A stretch of 64,000 nucleotides of DNA. Origin: Siderastrea radians. Its lineage: Eukaryota; Cnidaria; Anthozoa; Scleractinia; Rhizangiidae. The stretch is taken from the NCBI GenBank assembly GCA_964017195.1, contig OZ024889.1:56670074-56734073 (forward strand), read 5' to 3'. The notes beneath the pieces were generated by a model. It ran no database searches, was not told where the DNA came from, and saw only the letters and a list, made by a program, of their open reading frames with translations. Each line of letters begins with the position of its first letter. Within the stretch, counting starts at the first letter, position 1. Positions 22,927 through 32,572 of this stretch are shown piece by piece. A program made the translations under genes and the position numbers.

Positions 22927-23249
22927 ATATGGCTAGTAGTGTTATAACAAGTTTCCATATGGCTGCGGTTTTATCGGAATGACGTAGAAATTCCAACTCA
23001 AGGATAATCCATTACTATATTATTATAACCCAAATCCTCTAACTACGAGTATAAAAAAGTATGTGTCAAGCTAACGGTGATTTCACGTTTTGTACTCCAT
23101 AAAACCTGTAAAGACACAATTTTGAGTACCTTGCAAAAAAAATTAACCAAAGTTTTCTCAAAGGAATCCCCATTGTGTCTCGATATCACAATTCCCTTGA
23201 TGTTATTTTTAGTTATTTATGATTTTATCGGTTCCCGTGAACTTGCCTT

Positions 23250-23505
23250 TGTAGCAGTCGTTTCCATTTCCTTTTAGCCAAGCGGGAGAAGCGTGAGCCG
23301 CGCGAGGGGATGGGGCGAAAAGGGCAGATACCACGCAGCTCTTAACAGCCTCTAATCTCATTGGACCTTGGTATCACGCAGCTTAATTGTTTTCAGGGCT
23401 AAGGTCCAATGTCTTGTTGTTTGTTCTATTGTTTGCTGAGTGAAAAGGGGGGAAGCCCTCGCGCGTATCCCGCTTGACTAATAGGAAACGGAAACGACTG
23501 CTACA
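23250..23505. mobile_element. 256-bp MITE
   Basis: TGTAGCAGTCGTTTCCATTT at the left mirrors GGAAACGGAAACGACTGCTA at the right. The interior is GC-rich and non-coding. Confidence 0.7.
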
Positions 23506-24465
23506 CGACTGCTACACTGCTACTCAGGCTACCCGCGAATATGAGCAACGCGGGCGCAAAAACATCTGTGCGTGCTGATACCTTGTCAGCTAAAACCAAA
23601 TCTGATTGGCTGGTTTTGCGCGCGCTTAAATTTTCTTCCTCTGTTTTGTCACAAAAGACGTTTTCAGTCGGGAAACAAGTAGTCTTCGCAGCCGCTCGGG
23701 CCGAATAAATAATTCAAGATGCGAACCGTTTGCCATTCTTTGAAAGAACAGTAAAATGAGTAACAGAAACTGAAAGGTAAGTCGCTCATTTTGATTCTTT
23801 TTAAACCAGTTTTTCAACGGTGAATAGGGTCGGACTGACCTTCGTCTGCGAGCACTCGATAAAATTAACTTTGTTAGTTGTATTTTAAGATCCTCTTTGA
23901 AGTATTGTTTTTACAAAAGCATTGACAGCATAGTTGATTATCGGTACGACCAGCGATTTGTTTCTCCAGTATGCAACCTGAACTGAGTTACTAACATGGA
24001 ATAAGAGCTTAGGTAATTGTTGTTGCTGTATTATGGCGCTTTTCATTGATATTTGCAAGACTGCCTAGCTTAATAAAGAGAATTTGTAAGATTTTACTTT
24101 TTTGAATCAATAAAGCGAAAGTCTAGACCTTTTAGTGTATAACAGCATTTGATTGGTAAAACTGAGCTAAACGCCTACAGTTATTGGCCATTTTACAATT
24201 TCGGCAGAAAAAATTCCCCAATAATATAATAACAATTCCCCAATCACTGTATAACAATCTCAGCTCCCAAAATGAGCAGAAACAACTGCGCACTATCATT
24301 TCCCTCCACTTAGAAGAACGAATACATTTAACGTCATGGAATTTTGTGTCTATCTGTAGTGAAGGAGACCGATTTTGCAGCTTTAATTATCATCGAAGAT
24401 TACCGAAGTTCATCCTAAAACAGGCCGGCTTTCGAAAATCTCAGTCAATCAATTGAAGACTGCGT

Positions 24466-24873
24466 CCCCGTCCACACTAATGCGTTTTCAAAACGCTGCG
24501 GTTTCATTTCACCCAAAACGCTTCTAAAGCTCCGCGTCCACAGTATCGTTTTCGCGGCGTTTTCCCTGTCCACACTAAAACGCTCGAATACTCTGATACG
24601 AGATCACGCTTCGCTTCAATAGTCACCTGCACATGCGCATGGAACAAACAAAGTCAGCGTTTTTAAAAGCGTCCGTTCTTCGCCTTCCACGCTGAAAGCG
24701 ATGCGTGTTCGAAACGATGCGTTTTCAAATGTCTCCACTTTGGAGAGCGTTTTCAAGTGTGTGCGTTTTCGATGAAAACGATAGCGTTTTCGGATCGTTT
24801 TAGTGTGGATACAAGGCCAAAACTCATCGAAATGTAGGCGTTTTCAAACGAAAACGCATTAGTGTGGACGGGG
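24466..24873. mobile_element. 408-bp MITE
   Basis: CCCCGTCCACACTAATGCGT with TTTC at the left is the exact inverse of GAAA with ACGCATTAGTGTGGACGGGG at the right. The interior is filled with AAAACGCT/AGCGTTTT words that form nested inverted repeats. Confidence 0.85.
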
Positions 24874-26206
24874 CATACGAAGACCTTTTGAAGAAAAGTG
24901 CGAAGATCACTCGAACCGAAAATTACCGAAGCTAACTTCCGAAGATTATCAAAGTTCCCCCGAGTATTACAGACCGAAGCTGACCTGAAATTTTTCGAAG
25001 AATAAAATTTCCAAAGAGCAGGACTAACGGAGAAATGGCGTAGGAATAACTTAGGAATAACGGAGGCATGGTATATATGAATGGAAAATTAGTAAACGTA
25101 AAATTAAACACAATATAAAACTGCTACGCTGAAAAGCGCCCTCTGTCGATTGAATAAGAGATTGAGATTGGAGTGTTTTACGTTACGGCATTGAAAGTAC
25201 ATCAAGACGACCAGACATCAATGCTAGCCGAGTGACTGTATTTCACTTTAATACACCTGATATTTTTGTTATTCTTGTTGATTTGTATGTTTTTTGCATA
25301 ATAAAATTCATTGCAATACCAAGCTACTCTGTCTGAATTTGCAAGTTACGACTCGGAAACAATATTTATTATGTTGCGGCTTGTCTTAGTCATATTCCAT
25401 ACGAATGTCATAAAATATTTATGTCATTCGTGCTGTTTAATATTACTGGAATATACTTTCTTTTGTTTTTCGAACAACCTCCAATACTCTTTTGAGTTAA
25501 ATCCATATTTCATACTGTTTTCAACAATTGATATTGACGAAAGCAAATTATTCTACAACCACATAGGAACGAAATATCTCAGTGAATATGACAATTCAAT
25601 ACAAGTGAATTAGTCACGGATTTTTCAGAATTTTGGTCAAGGAGATTTCAAAATACATGTACTGTCTGTTTGTACACCTGTTTCGCCGAGACGAATTTTC
25701 AGTCAGGGTGTCGGTCTTTATATTTTGTCGTTGTTTCTTTGTCTTGTTATTGAAAAGAGGGCTAGGCTTGTATTAATTTTAGTTGTCCAAATAAAAAAAG
25801 TATTTTTTTTCTCTTTTCAGTATCGAGGGCAAAAGTTGACTCATTTTATAAACTGCGGAAGAAATCCAAAATTGTGAGCATGCAAATCCGAAAGGCATGC
25901 ATTAATTTTTCGAGTACAGTCGAATAACTCTAAGCGGCTGCTATCGAAAGCGACCAATGTGCGAAAATCCCATTCGAATCAGTTTTCAGTCAAATGTTGT
26001 ACTTGGAATCTCTTCGAGTGACTATTTTCGCGAACGAAGTTTCTGAGAACCCGTTCGAATCGATTCTCAGTCAAAAGCCATTTACAAGCGACCACCCACT
26101 TTTCGTGGTCCCAAAGGGTGCGACGGTATTTGGTTTTCATTATTTCGTAAGAAGATATATGTTAAATAATGGTCCAGTTTTGCACTTGAGCATTTAAGTA
26201 ATGCTA

Positions 26207-27442
26207 TTAATCCGAATAAACGGAGCTTGAGCTCAAGGATGAATCTAGCTGCTCGCTGCTGATTCCTCGTCCAAGTTGGAACTGGTCGAGTAGCCACTCC
26301 AGTCGAACTTTGTCGCCGCTCAGTTTTCTCTCGTACTGTCCTTTCAAAACCCTCTTGAGATCTTTCCTTTCGTTTGTAAATTTGTTTTCCATTTCGAGCC
26401 TGTCTCGCTCGAATTTCAGCTTCAGTGTTTGCATTTCTAGAGAGTAGCACTTCTCCAGCTGTTCTTTTTGATATTTCAAAACGGAAATATCGTGTTCATA
26501 GCCCTGTATTTCCGACTCGAATTTCAACCTCTCCTGCTGAAGAACACGGCGAAATTCCGCCTCGAATTTGCGCCTGATATCCTCCTTTTCCTTGCGAAAG
26601 TTCTCCTCCATGTCCGCCTTTTCTCTCTTAAAAATTTTCATTAAATCGTTCTTTTGCTGTTTGAATCGCTGTTCCATGTCAATGATTTCAGACGCGTACT
26701 GGTGTTCAATTTGTTTGTGTTTATTTGCGTAATACGAAAGCGTTCTGTTCTTTTCTTGGTTGATTGATTTTAACAATTCATCTCTATCCACGCTTAACTC
26801 GGCATCTAAGAGTCCTTTAAAGTGCATATCCACCTCTGGTTGCTCGTTGTTATAGACCGTCGCCAAATACGCGTTTTCCTCGAAGTAAATATTCTCCAGA
26901 TCGCCTAAACCCTGGGTCAATGTCCGCTTCAGTTCATTCTCCACTTCTTCAATTCGCTCCAACTCTTTGCGAATCTTAGCTTCCATTTCGGTCTTTTCGG
27001 CTCGAAAGCCCTCTTCTTTTTGCCTAAGGATCTTCTCAAAAGCCGCTTCCAATTCCTTTTTCTCCTTGTTGGAATTTTCCAAAAGATTCTCCCTCTCTTG
27101 ATCCCATGATTTTATCATCGCGGACTTCTCGTCCTCGAAGGACAGTTTCAAAACATGTTTCGCTTCCTGAAACTCCAGGCGAATGTTGTCTTTCTCTTTC
27201 AAGAAATTTTGCCGCATTTCTTCCTTCTCGCACTCGAACGCTTTTCGTATATTCTCCTTCTCGGATTCGAAAGCAATACGCATATCATTTTTTTCATCTT
27301 CATGGGCGCGATCAATAATCTCCCTCTCTTGAAGAAATCCGCGGACGATCTCTGCTTTTTCCTCGAGAAACCGCCTTTCTTCCTCCGATCCATCGAAAAT
27401 GGAAAGATTTTCCTCTGAATTTTTCGCCGAGTAGCTTTCCAT
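26207..27442 (-). CDS. Intronless coiled-coil protein, 411 residues
   Basis: A single open frame codes an extended coiled coil from about residue 20 to 385. It is built on repeated EKE-, DME- and FxxEK-type words (EKADMEENFRKEKEDIRRKF; EKENIRKAFECEKEEMRQNF) of roughly 11-14 residues. The tail is Ser-rich (SSEQLDSSLSSSSVYSD). There is no signal peptide, membrane segment or enzyme motif. The composition recalls centrosomal or cytoskeletal coiled-coil proteins, but coiled coils mimic each other and no family can be named. The ATG at 27442 has context CGCCATGG, close to Kozak. An upstream non-coding exon is possible. The length and absence of internal stops argue it is real, perhaps a retrocopy. 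Confidence 0.65.
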   Translation of the reverse strand: MESYSAKNSEENLSIFDGSEEERRFLEEKAEIVRGFLQEREIIDRAHEDEKNDMRIAFESEKENIRKAFECEKEEMRQNFLKEKDNIRLEFQEAKHVLKLSFEDEKSAMIKSWDQERENLLENSNKEKKELEAAFEKILRQKEEGFRAEKTEMEAKIRKELERIEEVENELKRTLTQGLGDLENIYFEENAYLATVYNNEQPEVDMHFKGLLDAELSVDRDELLKSINQEKNRTLSYYANKHKQIEHQYASEIIDMEQRFKQQKNDLMKIFKREKADMEENFRKEKEDIRRKFEAEFRRVLQQERLKFESEIQGYEHDISVLKYQKEQLEKCYSLEMQTLKLKFERDRLEMENKFTNERKDLKRVLKGQYERKLSGDKVRLEWLLDQFQLGRGISSEQLDSSLSSSSVYSD

Positions 27443-28859
27443 GGCGAAAGCTTTGATCTACAAGATCAAAATTCGCAAGTTTATCTTGAAATCAAAACGT
27501 ATTTCACGGAGGTAAAGCTCACGCCGCGCCAAAATAATCCTTGATCAGACGTTTTGTATGGTAACCTGAGATTCTGCGTGCGCATTTGACAAACCGAGAT
27601 TCCGGTAAGTGGGCTGACACTTCTCGAACGTCAGGAGAAACTTTTTGTCTTAACGGCTACAACACACGGAAATTAACGCATTAGTTTCCACTTCACGGTA
27701 AGCTGGGTTCAAAAGCCCAATGGTCTGTGGCCAGCGACAAACAGCGTATATCGCTTCAGTGAATTTTGAAGCAAAACACGACACTCCCGTCTATTAACAA
27801 AATCTGCATATATGGATTCGATGTTATCTAAAAAAACTAATTATCCCGATTTTGACAGTGAGAAAGCTTTGCCTTAAAACCAGCTGGCGAGGAATAATGC
27901 AAGCTAATCGATTATTTACTATCGGGCATAATTTCAAGCTCATTTGAAAAGCGAAGTTGTTTTGCGATAACCTTTATAAAATGTTGCCCATGGCGAATTA
28001 TCGCGCAATATTGAACATGTACGTTCTCTTTATTGAATGCAAATCTGAAACATATAACCTTTATATCACGCTTCTTGTAAAATCTGACCTCGGGCAGACA
28101 TGTAACAAATGACCAATTTTGCGTCTCCTTACAAACAATGAAACTACTGTTTTCGCGAATAGTTTCGTTTTTTGAGGCGAGCCGGCGTCAAGCACTTTAC
28201 TAATTAGAAGAAATTAATCTATTTGTCTTAGTCGGACAGGTACCTGAAAGAAAAAATATTTCGCGCCCTGACCGAAGCAAATCAAACCAGGTACATTTAT
28301 GCCAAATATAGCCTTTCCGAACGAGATAATATTTTGAAAACATAGACTAGAAGGATATTTATTTTTACCGCGAGAAGGTGGTTCGGAAATATAAGCACAC
28401 CCTCGTAACCACTATGACGTCATAACAGCTACTTTTGTAAACACAGTCTTGTAAATTCAAACCACAAAAATTCAAAGCCTTTCAGAAAATAGCTCTTTGT
28501 GGCCAGAATTGGCTGTACGTAATGTCGTCTGCGTAGGTTGCGTGTTAAGGGTTTTTTTTTCCTTTCACTGTTTCTTCTTCTGTTTTTTTCAGCTTGTGTG
28601 TTTAGGTGATAAGCACTGAACAGCGGAAGACCAAATAATGATTAGTCAGGAAGATTCCAGCCCAATGTTAAATTTTGAATCAGTTAGGAGGGGCTAGATG
28701 AGGTTTACTGTCAATTGTTATGGCGTTGTAATTCTACTTGGAAAAAGAATATTTGAAAAGTCATATATGTCAACTCATGCGGAATAAACATGATAAAGTT
28801 TTTCAAAAACTAGATGGAAGATTATCGCAGATATGTAGACAATTTAAGTAGTTGAGAAA

Positions 28860-28960
28860 AGAGAACCTGAAAAGAAATCCAGGTTTGAGCGATACCGATA
28901 CGGTGCTCTTACCAACTGAGGTATCAAGTCTATAGCGTGAAAGTGGTTGCAGTAGGCCAT
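28860..28960 (-). repeat. tRNA-like SINE remnant
   Basis: The minus strand reads ACCTCAGTTGGTAAGAGCACC, which is nearly a tRNA A box. The following TATCGCTCAAACC is a degenerate B box. It is not a functional tRNA because the arms do not pair. Confidence 0.5.
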
Positions 28961-29136
28961 TCAGGGAACTGTTGAAATCCTTGGGTGTTAATCCTGGAGG
29001 TGAAGGGAGATCCTGGGGATATCTTCTCATCTTTTAGGGTCGGTCAAATGGCCACCGGAAGAGTTATTATTAGGTATTAAGCTTGAAAAAAATGACTACA
29101 CTGACTGCTTAACAGAAAGAATTACTTCTCTTTAAA

Positions 29137-29346
29137 CAGCGGGGCCATTTGCATTTATCAGTCTTTGCAAATTTTTTTGGTTGACAGTATATGGAGTTTT
29201 GAATTGGCAAAAACGTTTTTATCAACAATGGTAAAATTAAAACAGCGGGGCCATTTGCATTTATAAGTCCTTGCAAATTTTTTTGGTTGACAGTATATGG
29301 AGTTTTGAATCGGCAAAAACGTTTTTATCAACAATGGAAAATTAAT
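29137..29346. repeat. 104-bp tandem duplication
   Basis: Two adjacent copies start AACAGCGGGGCCATTTGCAT and end ATCAACAATGG. They differ at a handful of bases. Non-coding. Confidence 0.85.
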
Positions 29347-30164
29347 GGTGTTATTAATTTCTTATTTATAAATGTTTTCCTTCAGTTTTCAGATCTTAAA
29401 CGAAAGAGTATTTGTTTCTCAGAAAAAAAAACAACTGTGGATATACAAATAAACAAATGATACAAACTGGCGATTCCTTTCGCAGAAACTCGTGGAGATA
29501 GAATTGCTCTTGGTTGCCACCTCGACCAAGTCTTATTCCTCAGTTGATTTCCGAATCTTCCCACACTGGGCATCCATAATCCATAAAGACAGAACGGATT
29601 CTTAAGTTTTAGCTGAAAACCATGAAAAGAAATTACTGCCATCGCCGTGATGTAGTCATGTGTCCGGCGATTCTGCTTTCAAGTTATCAGAAAATCTAAA
29701 CTTTATTAAAAATGGTAGCTGAGGATTCAAATAATCAAACCACGCTTTTCCTGGCGGTTTAATTTTGTAACAAATCAAGAGAAAATGCTTTCAGGAGGTT
29801 ATCAAATTAGGATAAATTCGAAACTTCTAGAAAACAAAAACACCATGCACATGAACGACGTCGTGAAACCACCTTTTAGTCGTCATCAGCGAATCCTCGA
29901 AAAAACCTAACGCGATTTCTTCGGTCAGCGGTAGGAGATGAAAAACTGCAAAAAACCGCAAAGCTCTGGGGACGAGACAATAACAGGAGCATTCTGGCGA
30001 TCGCCCGCTGACCAACATGTAGAAGCCTGAGAACTCTGGGTACGAGATTTAAAACTCTCTCGTCCAAAGGAATTGTAGGCTCTGGGTGTGAGTGCAACTA
30101 GGGTCATGAGCCCCTAGTGCGACGGGATTGTGGGTTGCCCCTGCAGCCACAGCTCGTTCACAGT

Positions 30165-30203
30165 ACTTTTTCCCTTTTTTAAAATTTAAAAAAGGGAAAA
30201 AGT
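30165..30203. repeat. Perfect 19-bp-arm palindrome
   Basis: ACTTTTTCCCTTTTTTAAA, one base, then its exact reverse complement. It could extrude as a cruciform, or it could be the head-to-head junction of an element whose ends read CTCGTTC. Confidence 0.8.
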
Positions 30204-30573
30204 TTTGGGAACGAGGTTGTTGCGCCTGCCTACTAGCCTGCGAACGCAGACGTATTCCAGCTGTCGTTTCTGGACATACATATAGACATTTGACATACAC
30301 AGAGCCACTTTGTTGGACTAACTGACAGGCATAAGCTTGTTGAAAGGGTACAGGAACGTCCACTCAGAGCCATTTTAAACTCGAAGGCAGACACTCAGTA
30401 TAATGCTCTTCTAAGCCATGCAAGGCTACCCTCTCTATAAAACAGGCGTCTCTCAATACATTGCGATCTTTTAGTTTTTGCGGTAAAGAATGGCCTTGCA
30501 CCAGACTACATAGTGGATCTGTTTACAAATTCGAACAAGGGCTATTCCCTGAGAAATGCTGAGTTTTTCCAGA

Positions 30574-30631
30574 GTAATAATAATAGTAATAATAATAATA
30601 ATGATAATAATAATAATTATAATAATAATAT
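30574..30631. repeat. (AAT)n microsatellite
   Basis: AATAAT triplets with a few G and T interruptions. Confidence 0.85.
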
Positions 30632-31567
30632 TGTCTTGATTCATTTGATACAATACATATCAAACGTTACATAAAAGTATTTGATTAACTAAAGCGCTTA
30701 CAGCAAAAATTTCTCATAAAAGTACGCCTATTGAAAAAAACTATTTTTAAAACGTTTAGTGTTTATCTTAGGTAATTGACTCGTCAGCTTCGTCTCAATC
30801 TTGGGGGGAACACTTTAACTTGGGGTAACATGGGGCACAACGGATGGGAACTGTCGCTATTGATTTTATTAGATATTATGAAGAGAAGAGATCGTAGATA
30901 TGATGAAGTTTTGTGGAGAAGCGTCTCTGCATTGGACGGTATTGAATCCGCTTCACAAGCGCTTTAGACAGGGAAGCCATACTTTTAAAAATGGGCGATT
31001 TTAATAATTTGATAATAGTATTTTAAACACTTTCCCTGCGAAAGTCGAGTTTTGTCGACATTTAGGGGAGTAGACATTGAACCACTTGTGGCGTCATCAT
31101 TTTTGACGTCACCAGATGATAAGCAGCTAACACAGCAAGGACAGATCCATTCATACGTGTGTCCATTTTCAACATCAACCAAATTCTCCACTGAATTCTG
31201 GCAGAGCTATTCCAGATAAACGTGTCCAATGTTGGGTGCAAAATTGGTGGTAAAATAGGCCAAGACACCAAAAGTTGATCAATGTTCCTCTTCCAGGTTT
31301 TTCAAAGGGGTGAGGCCAAAACTTTTCCAGTGGATAGGAAGGGGATAAAAGGTAGAAGATAAAGAGAAAAGAAAGGGAGAGAAAAAGGGAAAGAAAAGAA
31401 GTGAGAATAAAATTGGGAATAAATCAGCAAAAAAAAAAAAATATATATATATATATATATAACCAAAAAATGGAGTGAAATTCTCATCTACTACAAAGTG
31501 CTCAATAGCTGAACTAGAGCGGTGAATAACAGTAAGAATTCAAGAGTTAGTTTTTATGGACATTTAC

Positions 31568-31613
31568 TCGCTACTCTGAGTTTCATGCCTCATGCGAGGC
31601 AATCATCAGGCGA
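31568..31613 (-). ncRNA. Hammerhead ribozyme, minus-strand arm
   Basis: It is the reverse complement of the plus-strand copy at 31815-31860, with the same core: CTGATGA, a TGCCTC/GAGGCA stem II, and TGAAAC. In this orientation it would be transcribed leftwards. Confidence 0.55.
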
Positions 31614-31814
31614 CTGCCAGAAAAAACGGTTACATTCAGAGATATTTGAAAATTCAGAACAATACAATACATTGTGTGTCACATGTCACGTCACGCGGGA
31701 ACTTTAACACTAGTTAGAATAGAACGTTCCCGCGTGACGTGACATGTGACACACAATGTATTGTATTGTTCTGAATTTTCAAATATCTCTGAATGTAACC
31801 TTTTTTTCTGGCAG

Positions 31815-31860
31815 TCGCCTGATGATTGCCTCGCATGAGGCATGAAACTCAGAGTAGCGA
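31815..31860 (+). ncRNA. Hammerhead ribozyme, plus-strand arm
   Basis: In order: TCGC (stem I strand), CTGATGA, stem II TGCCTC-GCAT-GAGGCA, GAAA, a very short stem III (CTC-A-GAG), then TA and GCGA closing stem I. Predicted cleavage is after the GTA ending at 31856. A U-U mismatch at the base of stem II weakens the call. Short stem III hammerheads usually act as dimers. Confidence 0.55.
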
Positions 31861-31898
31861 GTAAATGTCCATAAAAACTAACTCTTGAATTCTTACTG

Positions 31899-31950
<52 letters not shown>
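31899..31950. repeat. (AT)n microsatellite
   Basis: About 50 bases of TATATA directly abut the end of the inverted repeat. Confidence 0.9.
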
Positions 31951-31954
<4 letters not shown>

Positions 31955-32060
31955 AGCTCACTAGTTTACTAGTTTGAGCACTCTGACATGGTACGATGAT
32001 ACCACATGTGTGGCATCGTCTGAGGTGGCTATAGCCGCTAACCTCAACTCCAGCATCAGC

Positions 32061-32106
32061 ACTGCACTGATGAGGCCCATAAGGCCGAAACAGTACTGTC
32101 TGCAGT
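32061..32106 (+). ncRNA. Hammerhead ribozyme (short stem III)
   Basis: All conserved pieces are present in order: ACTGCA (stem I), CTGATGA, stem II GGCC-CATAA-GGCC, GAAA, the palindromic CAGTACTG stem III region, TC, and TGCAGT, which pairs exactly with ACTGCA. Cleavage is predicted after the GTC ending at 32100. The self-complementary stem III would let two copies pair as a dimer. This type is known from cnidarian retrozymes and Penelope-like elements. Confidence 0.8.
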
Positions 32107-32112
32107 TAGTTA

Positions 32113-32113
32113 G

Positions 32114-32171
<58 letters not shown>
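32113..32171. repeat. (AT)n microsatellite
   Basis: About 58 bases of TATATA directly follow the hammerhead at 32061-32106. Confidence 0.9.
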
Positions 32172-32174
<3 letters not shown>

Positions 32175-32572
32175 GCTTATGCGCATGCGTAATAGCAAAC
32201 TAGTGTACAGTTTACAGCAAAAACTGATTCAAACTCTAGCTTGATTGTAAAGAAATGTTTTTGTAGCAAAGTTATGTGGCATTTGGCAACCTGGGCTAGC
32301 ACTCAAAAAACCGCTTTAACGGTAAAAAAAATGCGTTTTTTTTTAAGTAAGCAGTGAAAGGGTAAGTTAGTATGACAGTGTCCACAGCTAAATCCGATCA
32401 GACACTCAAAGTTAATCATTTATTCATTCATCCGGTTCCGGTTTTCTGGTCGTTCGCCGTGGAAGTCGTCACGTCTCCCGAACTGTAAATTTGACTGATC
32501 AATATGTTGCACTGAAACGCATTTGAAGGCCAAATTGAAAAGCTGAAATTCGAGAACGGAAACCTATACTTT

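Larger units (their letters stand above)
20477..26206. other. Gene-poor interval of small transposons
   Basis: Between the SUCO-like gene and the coiled-coil gene I see no gene with homology or splice support. The identifiable content is MITEs and palindromes (listed separately), a decayed Penelope-like fragment, and AT-rich unique DNA. In 24874-26206 nothing could be recognised; the short frames at 25311 and 25994 have no features of real proteins. Confidence 0.6.
31526..31902. repeat. Near-perfect 177-bp inverted repeat carrying two hammerheads
   Basis: Arms 31526-31702 and 31726-31902 are reverse complements with almost no mismatch, separated by a 23-base spacer. Each arm contains the hammerhead-type core described separately. 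The arrangement fits head-to-head copies of a small ribozyme-bearing retroelement (retrozyme or Penelope-like terminal region). An (AT)n run follows directly. Confidence 0.85.
27443..32572. other. Intergenic interval with repeats and a ribozyme locus
   Basis: No gene is supported here. It contains a CRE palindrome (28415-28422), a tRNA-like SINE remnant, a 104-bp tandem duplication, a 19-bp-arm palindrome, (AAT)n and (AT)n microsatellites, and the hammerhead inverted repeat (31526-31902). Frames such as 30776-30967 lack any support. Confidence 0.55.

Noticed and set aside
25311..25613. 100-codon hydrophobic frame
   Set aside because: AT-rich composition explains it; no domain, splice sites or conserved motif.
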